A stretch of 64,000 nucleotides of DNA from Planococcus citri (taxonomy: Eukaryota > Arthropoda > Insecta > Hemiptera > Pseudococcidae). Each line of letters starts with the position of its first letter. Positions within the stretch are counted from its first letter, which is position 1. Shown here piece by piece: positions 22,498 to 33,706 of this stretch. The notes beneath the pieces were generated by a model. It saw only the letters and a program-made list of their open reading frames with translations, did no database searches and was not told where the DNA came from. The position numbers were made by a program, and so were the translations under genes. The stretch lies in NCBI RefSeq assembly GCF_950023065.1, contig NC_088678.1:24232580-24296579 (forward strand), in the 5' to 3' direction.

Positions 22498-23322
22498 ATG
22501 CACACCAAAATCGGTCTACTGTGCTTTATTGCGCTATTTTTGTGGTGTTCTACATCAGTCTCATCCGCAGCCAGTGCTAACAAAAACCAAGCATCCTCCA
22601 AAAATGCAGAACCTTTGATAACTGCAATAAAATCTCAAGTAAACGCACCTCTGGGATCTACAGCCTATTTATACTGCATCACAAAGGCGAAGAAATCAGT
22701 TAAATACAACATCATTTGGTCAAAAGGAGATGAAATCTTGACAGACGACCAAGACCACCGTGAAATTTTTCACGATATTAATAATTCTTCGTCGATGTCT
22801 GTAGCAGCTCTAAAAATCTCAAACGTCAACGAAAGCGATTACAGTACTTATAATTGCACCGCTACGAGTACTTCAGGTATTTACATAAAACTTATACATC
22901 TAACTGCGAGCAAGAATAATTCGAATGATGAAAATCAAGATTCTTCCATCATCGCAAGAGAATTCAAAGTAGAAGCACCTGTAAATTCAACAGTTTTTTT
23001 ATACTGCGAAGTAAATAGAGATGAACAATTTTCACCAAACACTTTTTGGTCAAAAGGAAATCAAAGTTTGGAAAATGACGGACATTATAAAAACCATAAT
23101 TTAACTAATGGATTCGGGCCCGACGCTTTATTGATTTTAGAAATTACGTCGATCACTAACAGCGATTATGATGATTATAACTGTGCGCCTGGTTCTGAAA
23201 AAACAAATGTGCAATTAGCCCAAATTGGGACTAATTCAAGCAGTAGGTCTATTTCGATGCATAATTTTGTATTTATACAGTTGATCGGTTTTCTAATTTT
23301 TATTGTGTATTCTTTACATTGA
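22498..23322 (+). CDS. Two-Ig GPI-type surface protein (family member 6)
   Basis: 274 residues from the ATG at 22498; the longer frame begins at an implausible GTG. Signal peptide to about residue 25 (IGLLCFIALFLWCSTSVSS). Ig domain 1: Cys60, Trp74 (IIWSKGD), Cys120 (SDYSTYNC). Ig domain 2: Cys170, Trp184 (TFWSKGNQSLEND), Cys229 (SDYDDYNC). Both domains carry the family WSKG motif and F/YLYC before the first cysteine, so the second domain probably arose by internal duplication. A Ser-rich stretch (NSSSRSIS) precedes the hydrophobic tail NFVFIQLIGFLIFIVYSLH, a likely GPI signal. Many N-glycosylation sites. A polyadenylation signal follows 142 bases after the stop. It closes the + strand array. 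Confidence 0.82.
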   Translation: MHTKIGLLCFIALFLWCSTSVSSAASANKNQASSKNAEPLITAIKSQVNAPLGSTAYLYCITKAKKSVKYNIIWSKGDEILTDDQDHREIFHDINNSSSMSVAALKISNVNESDYSTYNCTATSTSGIYIKLIHLTASKNNSNDENQDSSIIAREFKVEAPVNSTVFLYCEVNRDEQFSPNTFWSKGNQSLENDGHYKNHNLTNGFGPDALLILEITSITNSDYDDYNCAPGSEKTNVQLAQIGTNSSSRSISMHNFVFIQLIGFLIFIVYSLH

Positions 23323-24206
23323 AACTCAAAATGTTCCAAACAGTATACAGGCAACAAAATTCACTTTTTATGCGCCAAATACAGAATCGTATTCTTAGAG
23401 CTGTAGTATTTTTAATTTTTTAGAAATTTAGTCATACCTTAATGAATATATTTTATGTTATTTAATAAAAAAGTTCTACAAAATTATCATGTTTTATTCA
23501 TTACTTAATTTTTCTAAAAAACAGGCACAGGTATCACGAGAGTTTTTTTCATAAGCAAAATATCATAATGTAGATGAGGAGTGTATTGACTGATGACGAT
23601 AAGCTTACATAAAATGCGTGTGAAAAATGCGTACGTAGGTAAGCCAAACTGAAAATATTTTGAAACTGAGGCTCCCAATATTTCATATGTATTATTACGG
23701 GCTACCTACCTTACCTACCTCATTTTAGTTGTTTATTAGATATGTACTTTTTAAAAAATACAACAGGGAGCATATCTAATGAATGGCACTCCTTCAAATT
23801 TGTGAGTAGACAACTCATCCTGAGTACAACAGTGCATGATGCTCACATGAAAAATTTTTGCTATAGACTTCGTCGACAGGAAACCTTTACAATTCGTCCA
23901 CTTCGATTGTAAGTTACTGAAATTTGACTCATGTCACCCAGACTTCAGAACCAGATTTCAAGCTACCGCAGTTATTTTTGGCGAATTTTTGAAAATGACA
24001 AAAATAGCCCATTAGTAAGTAAGTACATAAATTAATTTTCTACAATAAACATAAAAAGTAGGTATAGAAATAAAAATCTGAAACTCATTTTTTGGGCTAA
24101 TCTAGAGCCTACTGCACCGTAGGCTCTCTCCAGCAAATTTCAAATTGCTCTGGAGGACGTTGTAATCGACTTGGGCTGTTGAAAATTTAACCATGACATT
24201 CATGAC
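23323..24206. other. 3' region of member 6 and intergenic DNA
   Basis: Contains the polyadenylation signal at 23464-23469, TACC-rich microsatellite near 23702-23720 and otherwise nothing I can name. Confidence 0.35.
23464..23469 (+). promoter_or_regulatory. Polyadenylation signal AATAAA
   Basis: Canonical hexamer 142 bases after the stop codon of the two-Ig gene, in AT-rich sequence, so a good candidate for its mRNA 3' end. Confidence 0.5.
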
Positions 24207-24905
24207 CGAGGCTCGGATACTCTTTCCCTAAAAAAAACCTAAATCCCTAAAAATATCAAAATATTCCTAAACGACATTGGTAATGTTTTACAGGGAAAAT
24301 AAATTCCAAGACGATTTTACCAATATTGCCGAGCAATAGCAAGAATTCACGAACAAATAATGTAAAACAGAGCTTTTTATTTCATCGTGAAATCAAAAAA
24401 CCAACAAGAACTGAAAAATGCATGACCATGTGTTGCATGTTATGCGGCGAAAAAAATAGTTCCAGTTTTACAAATTTCGCGGGAAAAAAATGAAAAAATT
24501 GCCAAATATGATACAAAAACTTAAAATTGAGCAGATTCGCTAAAAACTGCTGTAAACATAATAATATGTTCTCTAAACACGCGAAAAATTCCCTTTAAAA
24601 TGCCTGTAAAGGTAGAAAAATGCTGAAAAACTACCACTCAACTGGTAGAAACCGTTTTCTCCTGCGCCATCTATAGGAAGATCTAGGAATTTTTATTCTG
24701 CTTTAAGCTGTCAAAGTTTACCTATTACCATGTGAGCTTCCTTTAGGATTCTTCATGCCAAAGAGCGTGGGTGCTCTTGTTATCATGTACTCTTGTGACT
24801 GGTGCATAATGATATAGGATTTGGTAAGGCAGTGCTCGTTCTCTTCTTCTTTCTTTTCCTTTGTTTTAACCTTTATTTTCCTTTGTTCATGCTCATACTT
24901 TATTT

Positions 24906-25331
24906 CAGGGTTGTGCTGTAGAATACACCATGTAGAATACATGGACATTCTATGCGTAGAATAGCACGTGTAGAATAACCTGGAAAAAATGTAGAATGCG
25001 TAGAATGAATGTGCAGACAATTTTTTTCCGAAAAAGTTTTATTTTTCTCATCATTTAATTTATAATCAGTTTACATAATTAAAAAAAAGAAAATCCAAAT
25101 TCACACTTCACATTTCATTTGCTGAACAAAAAAGTTGAACTTTTATTTTTCAAGGCGCATTTTTGCTAAATAAACAAGTTTTTGGCTTTCAGATGGGTGA
25201 TTTTGCTGCATTCTACGCATTCTACACCGTATTTTACACATTCTACACATTCTACACATTCTACATCAAATTTTACATATTCTACACCAAAATGTAGAAT
25301 AAGCTATTCTACGCGTAGATGCCCAACCCTG
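24906..25331. mobile_element. hAT-like MITE with GTAGAAT-rich arms
   Basis: A 426-bp element with ends CAGGGTTG and CAACCCTG, flanked by the perfect 8-bp duplication CTTTATTT (24898-24905 and 25332-25339). The arms are built of repeated 'gtagaat' units on the left and 'attctac' on the right, so it can fold on itself. The small open frames on either strand reflect these repeats and are not genes. Confidence 0.9.
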
Positions 25332-25520
25332 CTTTATTTATCTTTGTTTAACCTTAAGTATCTAATTGTTTATTTACAAACAATATAGTTTCCCTTTTTG
25401 ATATCTTTCATGATATTCACGACTTGTTTATTTACTCTTTGTTTATCTGCCCAAAACATCAATGAGGAGGTGGTAAATCACCAGGCATTGATGGAAGTCC
25501 TTAACCTGCCGACTCTAACA

Positions 25521-26080
25521 TGGTGACAATTGTCACAAACTGGTTTCTTCCTGCAATTGCTCCACAGGAATGAGTGATAGGGTATAGTAACAACTCCTGG
25601 TACACATGAGTGTATGTTGTGGAGTTCATTTGCTGTGTGTAGAAAGTTGCCTACTTTTTTATTTTAAGGGGCAGAATTTAAAAAATAATTGTACAGACCA
25701 GAAGCTCGAAATTTTTTGCCCCTTAAATGAGTTAAATTAAAAGGATAGGCAAATTGCTGTGCAAGAGCAAGTTGGACATGGACAATTGGACACACAATTG
25801 TCAGTGAGGAGTCACAATGATTCCACCCGTTTTTAATTTTTTTTTTAATTTAAAAAAATGAAGAATCGATAAATGTAGAAATTACTTACAAATTTTTAAC
25901 AAAATGTTTGCCCCTTAAAATAAAAAAGTAGGCAAAATTCTCAACATGAGAAATTAATGGTGCAACCTCTATGCACCCCCTCTGGATATCCCAATGCGAT
26001 ACCATATTTCGTTCTGGCGCAGGAAAAATAAATTTATTAGTCAATGACATTTTTGTAAGTTAGGGGTGGTGGGTTAAAGT
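25521..26080 (+). repeat. Dispersed repeat, copy 1 (about 560 bp)
   Basis: The same sequence recurs in the same orientation at 34557-35094: 'tggtgacaattgtcacaaac', 'gttgcctactttttta', 'aaggggcagaa', 'gccccttaaaata' and 'accccctctggata'. It starts at the 14-bp palindrome GTGACAATTGTCAC. It holds an internal inverted pair ('gcctacttttttattttaaggggc' type at each side). No clear termini or duplication. Confidence 0.65.
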
Positions 26081-26300
26081 CTCCTTTAAGTGCACTAGGT
26101 CCTCTCTGAATGCTTTATGTCCGTCCCTGTGAAGAATTCCCTTAAAAATATGTTTTTTTGATGAAAATATAATAAAATATGCTCTAACGAATTAGGCTAA
26201 TTTTACCTACTAGAAATTTTATGAATCGTGGAGATAATTGAAAGTTCCCTCTCCTCTATGCATACAAAAAATATGCTCCAGCATAAAAATCCGAGCCCTG

Positions 26301-27062
26301 ATCATGACATAAGTTCGACACCCTTAATTGATTAGGGCAGGTTAATTGCAAATCAAAGGTGACGAGCTGTGATGTGTATTTCTTGACCAGTTTAAAATCT
26401 CAAATAACGTGTTTTATTATATTTATAAGTAGTCATTTCTCATGCTGGTATCAAATCTGTGGTCAAATTAGCGAAATTGAACTCGAGAAATGAATTTACA
26501 TATTAGATACATACGTAGTATTTTTTATTAAAACTTGAAACAAACTTCAATTATGTGTAATTTATCTGATTACTAAATATGCGTAATACTCCATATTTGT
26601 GTATAAAAGTTACTTTATGATTAGATATGATTTTATTTATTATGACTAACAGAAACGTAAAAAGCAAAAATTCGGACTTGTGAATAGAATTACAATCTAC
26701 CTATGAAAATGTTTGAATTTTCATCATATACAGTACCTACATATATGTACTTACACACACACACCTACACCATTTTTTTACAAACATTTTTCCCACTTGC
26801 CATTGTTTACAATAATTATTTTAGAGAAGTTTAAAATTCATTTTTTAAATGACCTGAATGAACTTTTTGATAAATCTCATTGATATTAAGTAGGTAGGTA
26901 AAGGTATTTGACAGTCTCATTGTCAGTGCAAAAATAATCAAAACAATAAATTTAAAAAAAAAATTGGTCGCACGTTCGTTCTAACTAGGTACATACTTAT
27001 TATCTAAATTTCCGTTGGTAGGTATAGCACTTTTTGTTGTTCAAACGACCATCATACAGGCC
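26301..27062. other. Intergenic; no gene recognised
   Basis: AT-rich unique sequence with a short CA/AC run near 26753-26765. Nothing else seen. Confidence 0.35.
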
Positions 27063-27502
27063 CAGGGCTGTTAAATTACCGTAATTTATTCGTTGGTAAA
27101 ATACGGCGGTAAAATACGGTATTTTACGGTATTTATGGTATTTTACTAATTTGAATATGAAGAGTTATTTTTTGTAGTTTGACTTCGAAGTTCTGAACTT
27201 CTGAGTTCTGACCTTCCTCTGAAGTAAATTTTCATCTGTTTTGGATGTGAGATACTATAGATTATAGAAAATTTTCCGTGGACATTTTTTGGAAATTTAA
27301 GTATGGGGAAAATTTTTGGTAACTTTCAAATCATAAATTTCCATGGAAATTTGGAAATTTATGAAGGAAAGATAAAAAAAAAGTGATAATTTGGCTTTTT
27401 GGTAAATTATGGTAAAATACGGTAATAAACTTTTGGTAAAATACCGTAAAATACGGTAAAATATCACCGTAATTTACCAACATAAATTACCTTACAGCCC
27501 TG
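27063..27502. mobile_element. hAT-like MITE with TACGGTAAAAT repeats
   Basis: A 440-bp element with ends CAGGGCTGTTAAATTACC and its inverted form ending CAGCCCTG. The perfect 8-bp duplication TACAGGCC flanks it (27055-27062 and 27503-27510). Both arms contain repeated 'ggtaaaatacgg' motifs. It lies about 160 bases beyond the 3' end of the lachesin-like gene. Confidence 0.92.
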
Positions 27503-27663
27503 TACAGGCCTCCTTTTTTATCGTTTGATTGAATATTTCTCTTGAAAATGCCAAAAATGACATACCTAGGTAGTTAATTGATATTTCAGCTTACTTTACA
27601 ATAGAGCAAATATTTTTTACTTTAGACTAGGCCTAAGTACCTATATGTATATACAGTTTTAGT

Positions 27664-28818
27664 TTACATGTAGGTTATGTAGAGTACTTCCTTCACGCTA
27701 TAAGCTCTGATACAATACCTTTGCTTCAGTTCATCTTTATTTTTGTAACAGTATACTATTCCACCGATCAAAATTATAATTAAGGCATTCCACGCAGTAA
27801 TCCAAAAATAATCCATCCAAAACGAATGAGGAACGGAAACCATTTGTGGAGCTGTATCGAGAACCGAAAAAACAGTACTATTTTCATCGCCTCTTGGATT
27901 TCGAACTCTAACCATATAATAACCATATTTTACCTCATCAGATTCAATATGAAATTTAGTTCTTTGTAGTCCTTTGCCCGATGAGTCTTGCGAATCATCC
28001 TTCAACCAGGAAGACGAAACATCTTCTCCGTTCATATACAACTTAGCCTCGAATGCGAAGATTGAATTTATTGCACAAGCAAACTCAGCACTGAACTTGG
28101 GTTTATAAGTTATATTCATCGTACAAAATTCAATTGTCGGTTTATTGCTGCGAACGAGAATTCTGAAATTCGTGTTAATCATTGATCCAGACTTCTTGGT
28201 ATTGCAACGATAATTTCCTTCATCTTCTATAGTAACATTTTCAATCTTCCACGCATTTCCGATGTGAAAACGCTTTCTGCCTGGAGAAGAGCCCCTATCA
28301 GTGCGTGTAATGTTGACTGGTGGTCTAGGCCCACCACTTAGGTAGCAGTCAATGGTAACGTCTTCGCCTTCGTCGACTACTGTTTCATTTAAACTCTCCA
28401 AATCACAATCAACTTTAAGGTAATGTAGTACTCCTTGGTTGAGCTCAATGTAGCACTCATAAGAACCCAAGTCCGACGGTACAACATCGTTCAGTCTCAA
28501 ATTATACGTTGCCGTTGTATCCTCACCAACATCACCAAAATATACCTTGAATCTATCATCTTTTATATTGAGAGTGGTATTCGTTGAAATCGATTTAGCC
28601 TCAGCATAAGGTGACTTCATTTTCTCCCATGACACATTGTATCCACCAATATTTTCAACCACGCAGGAAAATGTAACTGATTCCCCCAGAGCTATCGACT
28701 GGCCGCACGCCAAATTACTGTTTGTATATACGCTCGGTTCATTTTGTGAAACAACATAACCAACCACGACGCATAAAATCAGATATAATGTTATGGCACG
28801 TATCGCATTACCCATCAT
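27664..28818 (-). CDS. Lachesin-like protein with three Ig domains and a transmembrane segment (copy 1)
   Basis: 384 residues from the ATG at 28818; four residues further upstream would need a TTG start. Signal peptide to about residue 24. Ig1: Cys52, Trp64, Cys122 in DLGSYEC, with the lachesin-type core TNTTLNIKDDRF. Ig2: Cys158, Cys205 in DEGNYRC. Ig3: Cys248 (KFSAEFAC) but no F-strand cysteine (YGYYMVRVRN) and no core tryptophan; an extra Cys232 lies just before the domain's B strand. Hydrophobic segment about 338-358, then some 26 cytoplasmic residues. Lachesins are cell-surface adhesion proteins of insect neurons and septate junctions, normally multi-exon and GPI-anchored. This copy is intronless and has a membrane span with a basic tail instead, suggesting a retrocopy-derived paralogue. 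About 15 kb separates it from copy 2, same strand. Confidence 0.85.
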   Translation of the reverse strand: MMGNAIRAITLYLILCVVVGYVVSQNEPSVYTNSNLACGQSIALGESVTFSCVVENIGGYNVSWEKMKSPYAEAKSISTNTTLNIKDDRFKVYFGDVGEDTTATYNLRLNDVVPSDLGSYECYIELNQGVLHYLKVDCDLESLNETVVDEGEDVTIDCYLSGGPRPPVNITRTDRGSSPGRKRFHIGNAWKIENVTIEDEGNYRCNTKKSGSMINTNFRILVRSNKPTIEFCTMNITYKPKFSAEFACAINSIFAFEAKLYMNGEDVSSSWLKDDSQDSSGKGLQRTKFHIESDEVKYGYYMVRVRNPRGDENSTVFSVLDTAPQMVSVPHSFWMDYFWITAWNALIIILIGGIVYCYKNKDELKQRYCIRAYSVKEVLYITYM

Positions 28819-29654
28819 TAATCGTGTCAAGACTGAATAGTTAGAGATTTAAAAAAAAGCGCGAAAACCGGTAATTCACTGATTAACAATTTATAACACT
28901 GTCTTTAGTTAATAATATAGGTACAAAATACCTATAATAATTCAAAATATTACTTCGCCAGAACAGCCATAGTTAGTGACAAGCAATGATCCACAAAACT
29001 TGTGAAATCACTACAGTAATATTTAAATTTGTCACAAAAAATAAATTTTATTCACGTCGATAGAAATACAAACTCGACTTGAGATACACGAGTCGCGAAT
29101 ACAGCAGGTAACTAATTAAGACTTATCACATTGAAATGAAACTATGAGCTACGAAAAATCGTGTACCTACTTCCGAAGTATCGATCAGTACTTGCGATAG
29201 TTTTTTCAAAATCGATACCTACATTTTTAAATAAAAAGATGCAAAAAAATGAAAATTCATTAAATTTCATAAAAAAGAAACGTAGCGCTTGGTAAAAAGT
29301 ACAAAAATTTGAAAAAAAAACAACAAAGTTGCAAACATTTCAAATATGTGCATTAGTATCGAATTATCGATAATAAGTATATCGATACTGGCGGGGCTCT
29401 AATCATAACTTCTAAAATCACGAGTGGTTTATAATTTTTCGCGAATATCTACCTATAGAACACCATGTTCCTAATTTATTCGGTACCATATGCCGATGGG
29501 TACAAACTTCAATTTTTAATTAGGTAAATAGGTAATTAATTTTATTGACAGATAATAGAGATATTTCTTAATTCATATTTTTTTCATTATTATACCTAAT
29601 ACTTCCATATTACACAATCACGCGGTGTTTTTGGTTTCTTATTTATCTACTCCC
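28819..29654. other. Upstream region of lachesin-like copy 1
   Basis: AT-rich. Several 'atcgat'-type sequences lie between 29180 and 29395 and may be a decayed inverted-repeat element, but no termini can be fixed. Confidence 0.3.
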
Positions 29655-31262
29655 TAGTATAGTTCAGTGGCAAAATGTATATTTTGGGCGATAAACGGCA
29701 AATTATGATAAAGCTTTGAAATTTGGTATGATGAACAAGGACACCAAAAGAAAATTTTTAAGCCCGGGAGGCAATCGCCAAGTCCCATAGGAGGGGATTG
29801 GGGGTGATTTGGGGGGGAGGGTTCAACCCCCCCATTGAGTTTTATGTTCAAAGAACAACAAAAAAATCCAAAATTTTTAGATCATTATTCTATAAGGTTT
29901 ACTTTTAGTTTATCTTGAAAAGCTCATCGCACTGCAAAAAGTAAGTAAGATAAAATAGGCTCTTTTTAGTCTAATTATGAGCAAAATTTCATTTAGTAGG
30001 TATCGCCCTGTTCGTGTTAATCTCAATTTTCTCAAATCTGATAAAGTTTTCGTTTTTTGTATATGAAACGTCTCATTTTCTACTAGTACTAGTTCAGTGG
30101 CAAACTGTAAGTAAGTGGCAAATCATGATAAAGCTTTGAAATTTGGTACGATGAACAAGGGCACCAAAAGAAAATTTTTAAGCCCGGGAGGCAATCGCCA
30201 AGTCCCATAGGAGGGGAATGGGGGTGATTTGGGGGGGAGGGTTCAACCCCCCATTTGGCTAACGGGGCGATATTGGTGTCAATTCCATATGATTAAACCC
30301 CGCTGAGTTCGAAAATACCATTACTTTCAAAATCTGAGGAAAAGGCATGCCTCTACTACCTCCCAGGAGAGGTGTAAAAAAGTGCCTCCGAGTCTTATTC
30401 GATGGCATTTGCTTTGTAGTATTCGAAAATCGACATTAGAACCTTCTCCCGCTGATTGTATCCGGTCCACAGTTTAAAAACTCCGATTTTTGCGAGAAAA
30501 TGCCGAAAAAACGCCAATTTTTAACCCCTTTAGACCCTTCTGTACACGCACGGTAGAGGTATGCGAAAGTATTGATGGTCGATTCGCATTGTAATTGACC
30601 CGTAGAATCCGAAAATGACCATAAGAATGTCAATGGAAGGTCAGCGTGTCGTCTAGGCTCGAATAACTGTAATTTTGGGGTATTTTTGAGAAAAATGCAA
30701 AAACTTTACTCAGAAAATCTCAAATTTGAGGCATGCCTCTTCCTCAGATTTTGAAAGTAATGGTATTTTCGAACTCAGCGGGGTTCAATCATATGGAATT
30801 GACACCAATATCGCCCCGTTAGCCCCATTTGGAAAAATGGGGGGTTGAACCCTCCCCCAAATCACCCCCATTCCCCTCCTATGGGACTTGGCGATTGTCT
30901 CTCGGGCTTAAAAATTTTCTTTTGGTGTCCTTGTTCGCATCATACCAAATTTCAAAGCTTTATCATAATTTGCCGCTTACTTACAGTTTGCCACTGAACT
31001 AGTACGAGTATAGAAAATGAGACGTTTCATATACAAAAAACGAAAACTTTATCAGATTTGAGAAAATTGAGATTAACACGAACAGGGCGATACCTACTAA
31101 ATGAAAGTTCGCTCATAATTAGACTAAAAAGAGCCTATTTCATCTTACTTACTTTTTGCAGTGCGATGAGCTTTTCAAGCTAAATTTCTAAAAGTAAACC
31201 TTATACTTAGATAATGATCTAAAAATTTTGGATTTTTTTGTAGTTCTTTGAACATAAAACTC
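29655..31262. repeat. Fold-back repeat with a duplicated arm
   Basis: A block of about 190 bp (29655-29845) recurs directly at 30080-30262 ('ggcaccaaaagaaaattttt', 'ggcaatcgccaagtcccata'). The whole left arm (about 29850-30350) recurs inverted at about 30730-31245, including 'ggcgatattggtgtcaattc' and 'cccattcccctcctatggga'. The loop of about 380 bp is unrelated. No clear target duplication and no transposase. The small minus-strand frames here come from the repeat. Confidence 0.75.
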
Positions 31263-31774
31263 AAAGTTGAGTAGATTAGAATCAAAACTCACTTTTATTA
31301 CTAAAAAATGTTTTCCCTTTTTTTCACGGATTTTGGTAGGTACCTACTACCTACAGTTTACCAAAATTTTCGGCAAAAGAGAGTTTTGATTCCAAACTAA
31401 CGAAGAAAAGAAACCTCTACATATAATTCATCAACTCTGATCAAGCTGAATTTGGCTCAATGGAAAGAGCATGTTACCAAGACCTCAGAACCAACTTTTC
31501 AGCTGCCGAAGTTGATTGCAGCACCTTCTAGGGCGTTTTGAAATTGCTGGAGAACAGTCAATTTTTACTAGAGGTTCCAGATCGGTCCGAAAATGGTAGC
31601 AATCGATTTGAAGGGTCGACTTTAGAGGATAGGCAAAGTTTCGAGCAATCTGATGCAAAAATTGACGATTTTAGAATTTTTTTGAAAATTTGAGATTTTT
31701 TCAACTTGTAAAAAAATACTTGTTTCAACTCGTCACCTCGGATTTTCAATCAGGAACGTGGCGAAGTGGTTTCG
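31263..31774. other. Intergenic; no gene recognised
   Basis: AT-rich, nothing delimited. Confidence 0.3.
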
Positions 31775-32330
31775 CTTGAGGGAGGGGGCGCAAAAACCAT
31801 AAAATTCTCAACTTACTCGACTGAAAATTCCCAAGCTGAGTGAAAAAAGAGAGTAGATATTCAAGTTTAAAGTAGTGGGGGATAGCATCACGACATTTAG
31901 CATCCAAAAAATTGTAACGTTGCCGACAATTATCAAAATTTTAACGTGCTGAACACTGTTGTATCAAAAGTGTGTATTTCTGGACTTTTTATGGTATAGA
32001 TTCGCATAATTCTTGAAATCGTTTAAAGCAGTATCTTTAAATAGCCCGAGCAAAGCGAAGGCAAAAGTTTTTGAAAATTTGTAATAATTCGAAAAGTAAA
32101 ACAACATCAATTTTAATGCAAGAATTCGGTTTTTTCTGATCTCAACTTTTTAAAAATTTCATCAATGGTTTCTTGAAATTTTAAGCGAGAAAAAGACAAC
32201 CAAATTGACCCGATGAGCGAAGCGAAGGCAAAAGCTTTTCAAAATTTGTAATTTCAAAACGCAAAACAGCAGTAATTTTGATATGAAAAGTTACAACGAT
32301 TTAGCCTGAGCAAAACTAGGGCAAAATAAG
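31775..32330 (+). repeat. Dispersed repeat, + copy
   Basis: Matches 36600-37185 in inverted orientation: 'gactgaaaattcccaag', 'catccaaaaaattgtaacgt', 'attttaacgtgctgaacact' and the 'cccgagcaaagcgaaggcaa' motif, which occurs in several variants. The copies are moderately diverged. Confidence 0.65.
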
Positions 32331-33706
32331 CTTTTTTAAAAAAATAAGAAATTTGAGAATGGATACTTAGGTACATGAACGATTTTGCCGACAAAACTGG
32401 AATCTGGATAAAATTTCAGACATCATCCTTCCAGATTTCCATATTTCGATAACAAAAATTGGGAAAATCATAGATATAGTGAAACAGATTTTTGGCTTCA
32501 AAAGTTGAGAAAGTTGTTAATAGCTTACATAATATAGTGATTGCCCAGATAAATAAACACTGATGATTGTAAAATATTTAAAACTTTGAAAACTCCAAAT
32601 CTAAGATATTGTTTTTGGAATTTTTTGAAAATTTGAGATTTTTCAACTATCAAGTCTAACGATAAAGTGAATATTTTTATGCTGATTATCATATCAAAAA
32701 ATTTGCCTGATTTTTCTCGTATTCTCTGTTTTAAGAATTCCAAAGATTAACATGAAAATACATATTTTTTTAAAGAGTTTGAATTAGGCAAACAGACTTA
32801 TTGTCGTCGGTTTGCATTTCAGCCCTTTAAGAAAAAAAAACGTGATTTTATCGTAATCACTGAAGTTTTTTAAATCGAGAATTCGAAAAAACTTCACTTC
32901 GATTTTTTGATAAAAATTTGTACCTAATTGAGCAGATTTTCAGAATTTTTGAGCGTGGACGTCATTTGGATGGAGAAATATAATTTTTCATTTTTTCCAG
33001 CTAATTTTTGGTGCTTTAAAAGATTGCGATTAAAAATCGTAAATTACCAAAAACGGTAAGGTTGGAATTTATTTTAATTCTCCAAAAAAACGTAAGATCA
33101 ATTTAAGCAGTTGAAATTTTGGTTACTGTGATTTCAAGGTCCCGTTCTTATCGGAAGCGTACCTCGTTCGAAATCACACCTTTTAATTTTAAAAATTATC
33201 TACTCAAAAAATAAAAGTAGGCTTTTCAAAAAAAAATTAAACGCATTAAAAACATGATAACAGTGTTGATAAAACCTCCGCATTCGACTCGAACAAATAA
33301 ATTTACACACACACGCGGTATATTTTTAATAATAAAAACATGAAACCTATCTAGTAGTTACTACACGTATGCTGTATTTCAATCATGACTTCTCACAAGA
33401 AATGAAGTTGATTTATGACTTACACGTATAAACCCTTGTAAGAATAAATTCTCGGATGTAAATTTTCTGTAAAAAGTCCAAGAAATTATGACGCATTTAT
33501 ATCTACTTCTAGTGCCCACAAAATCTACTCAGCAACAGCTATTTAATCGTAGCTTCTAATGTACCTTCACAGTGATTCAAATTCGAATACGAATATTTAA
33601 AATATCAAGTGCAATTCGTGCTATTCAATTCGTTCGTTTGTTTTAAAACCGATAAAAGTTTTGTTTAACTTTTAAAATTGTTCTCGCATCAGTATAGTGT
33701 TTAGCA
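32331..33706. other. Intergenic; upstream region of the small membrane protein gene
   Basis: No other gene recognised. A TCAGTATAG initiator-like site lies at about 33689, close to the start codon at 33707. That is too close to be a convincing transcription start unless the 5' leader is very short. Confidence 0.3.

Larger units (their letters stand above)
24207..26300. mobile_element. Old hAT-like element, about 2.1 kb, with later insertions
   Basis: The left end reads CGAGGCTCGGATA and the right end is the inverted form ATCCGAGCCCTG. Flanks are TTCATGAC (24199-24206) and ATCATGAC (26301-26308), an 8-bp duplication with one change. A related copy lies at 41269-42825, sharing 'aatattcc', 'acagggaaaat', 'aagacgatttt' and, near the right end, 'gaattaggctaat' and 'gcataaaaatccgagccctg'. 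A younger hAT-like MITE (24906-25331) and a dispersed repeat (25521-26080) lie inside. No transposase frame. Confidence 0.65.

Noticed and set aside
25182..25388. His/Ser/Thr-repeat frame
   Set aside because: Translation of 'attctacac' repeats within a hAT-like MITE, not a protein.
15161..28830. GTG or TTG starts for the frames at 15161, 18063, 22474 and 28830 (minus strand)
   Set aside because: Non-ATG starts are implausible for animal genes; an ATG lies a few codons downstream in every case, directly before a good signal peptide.
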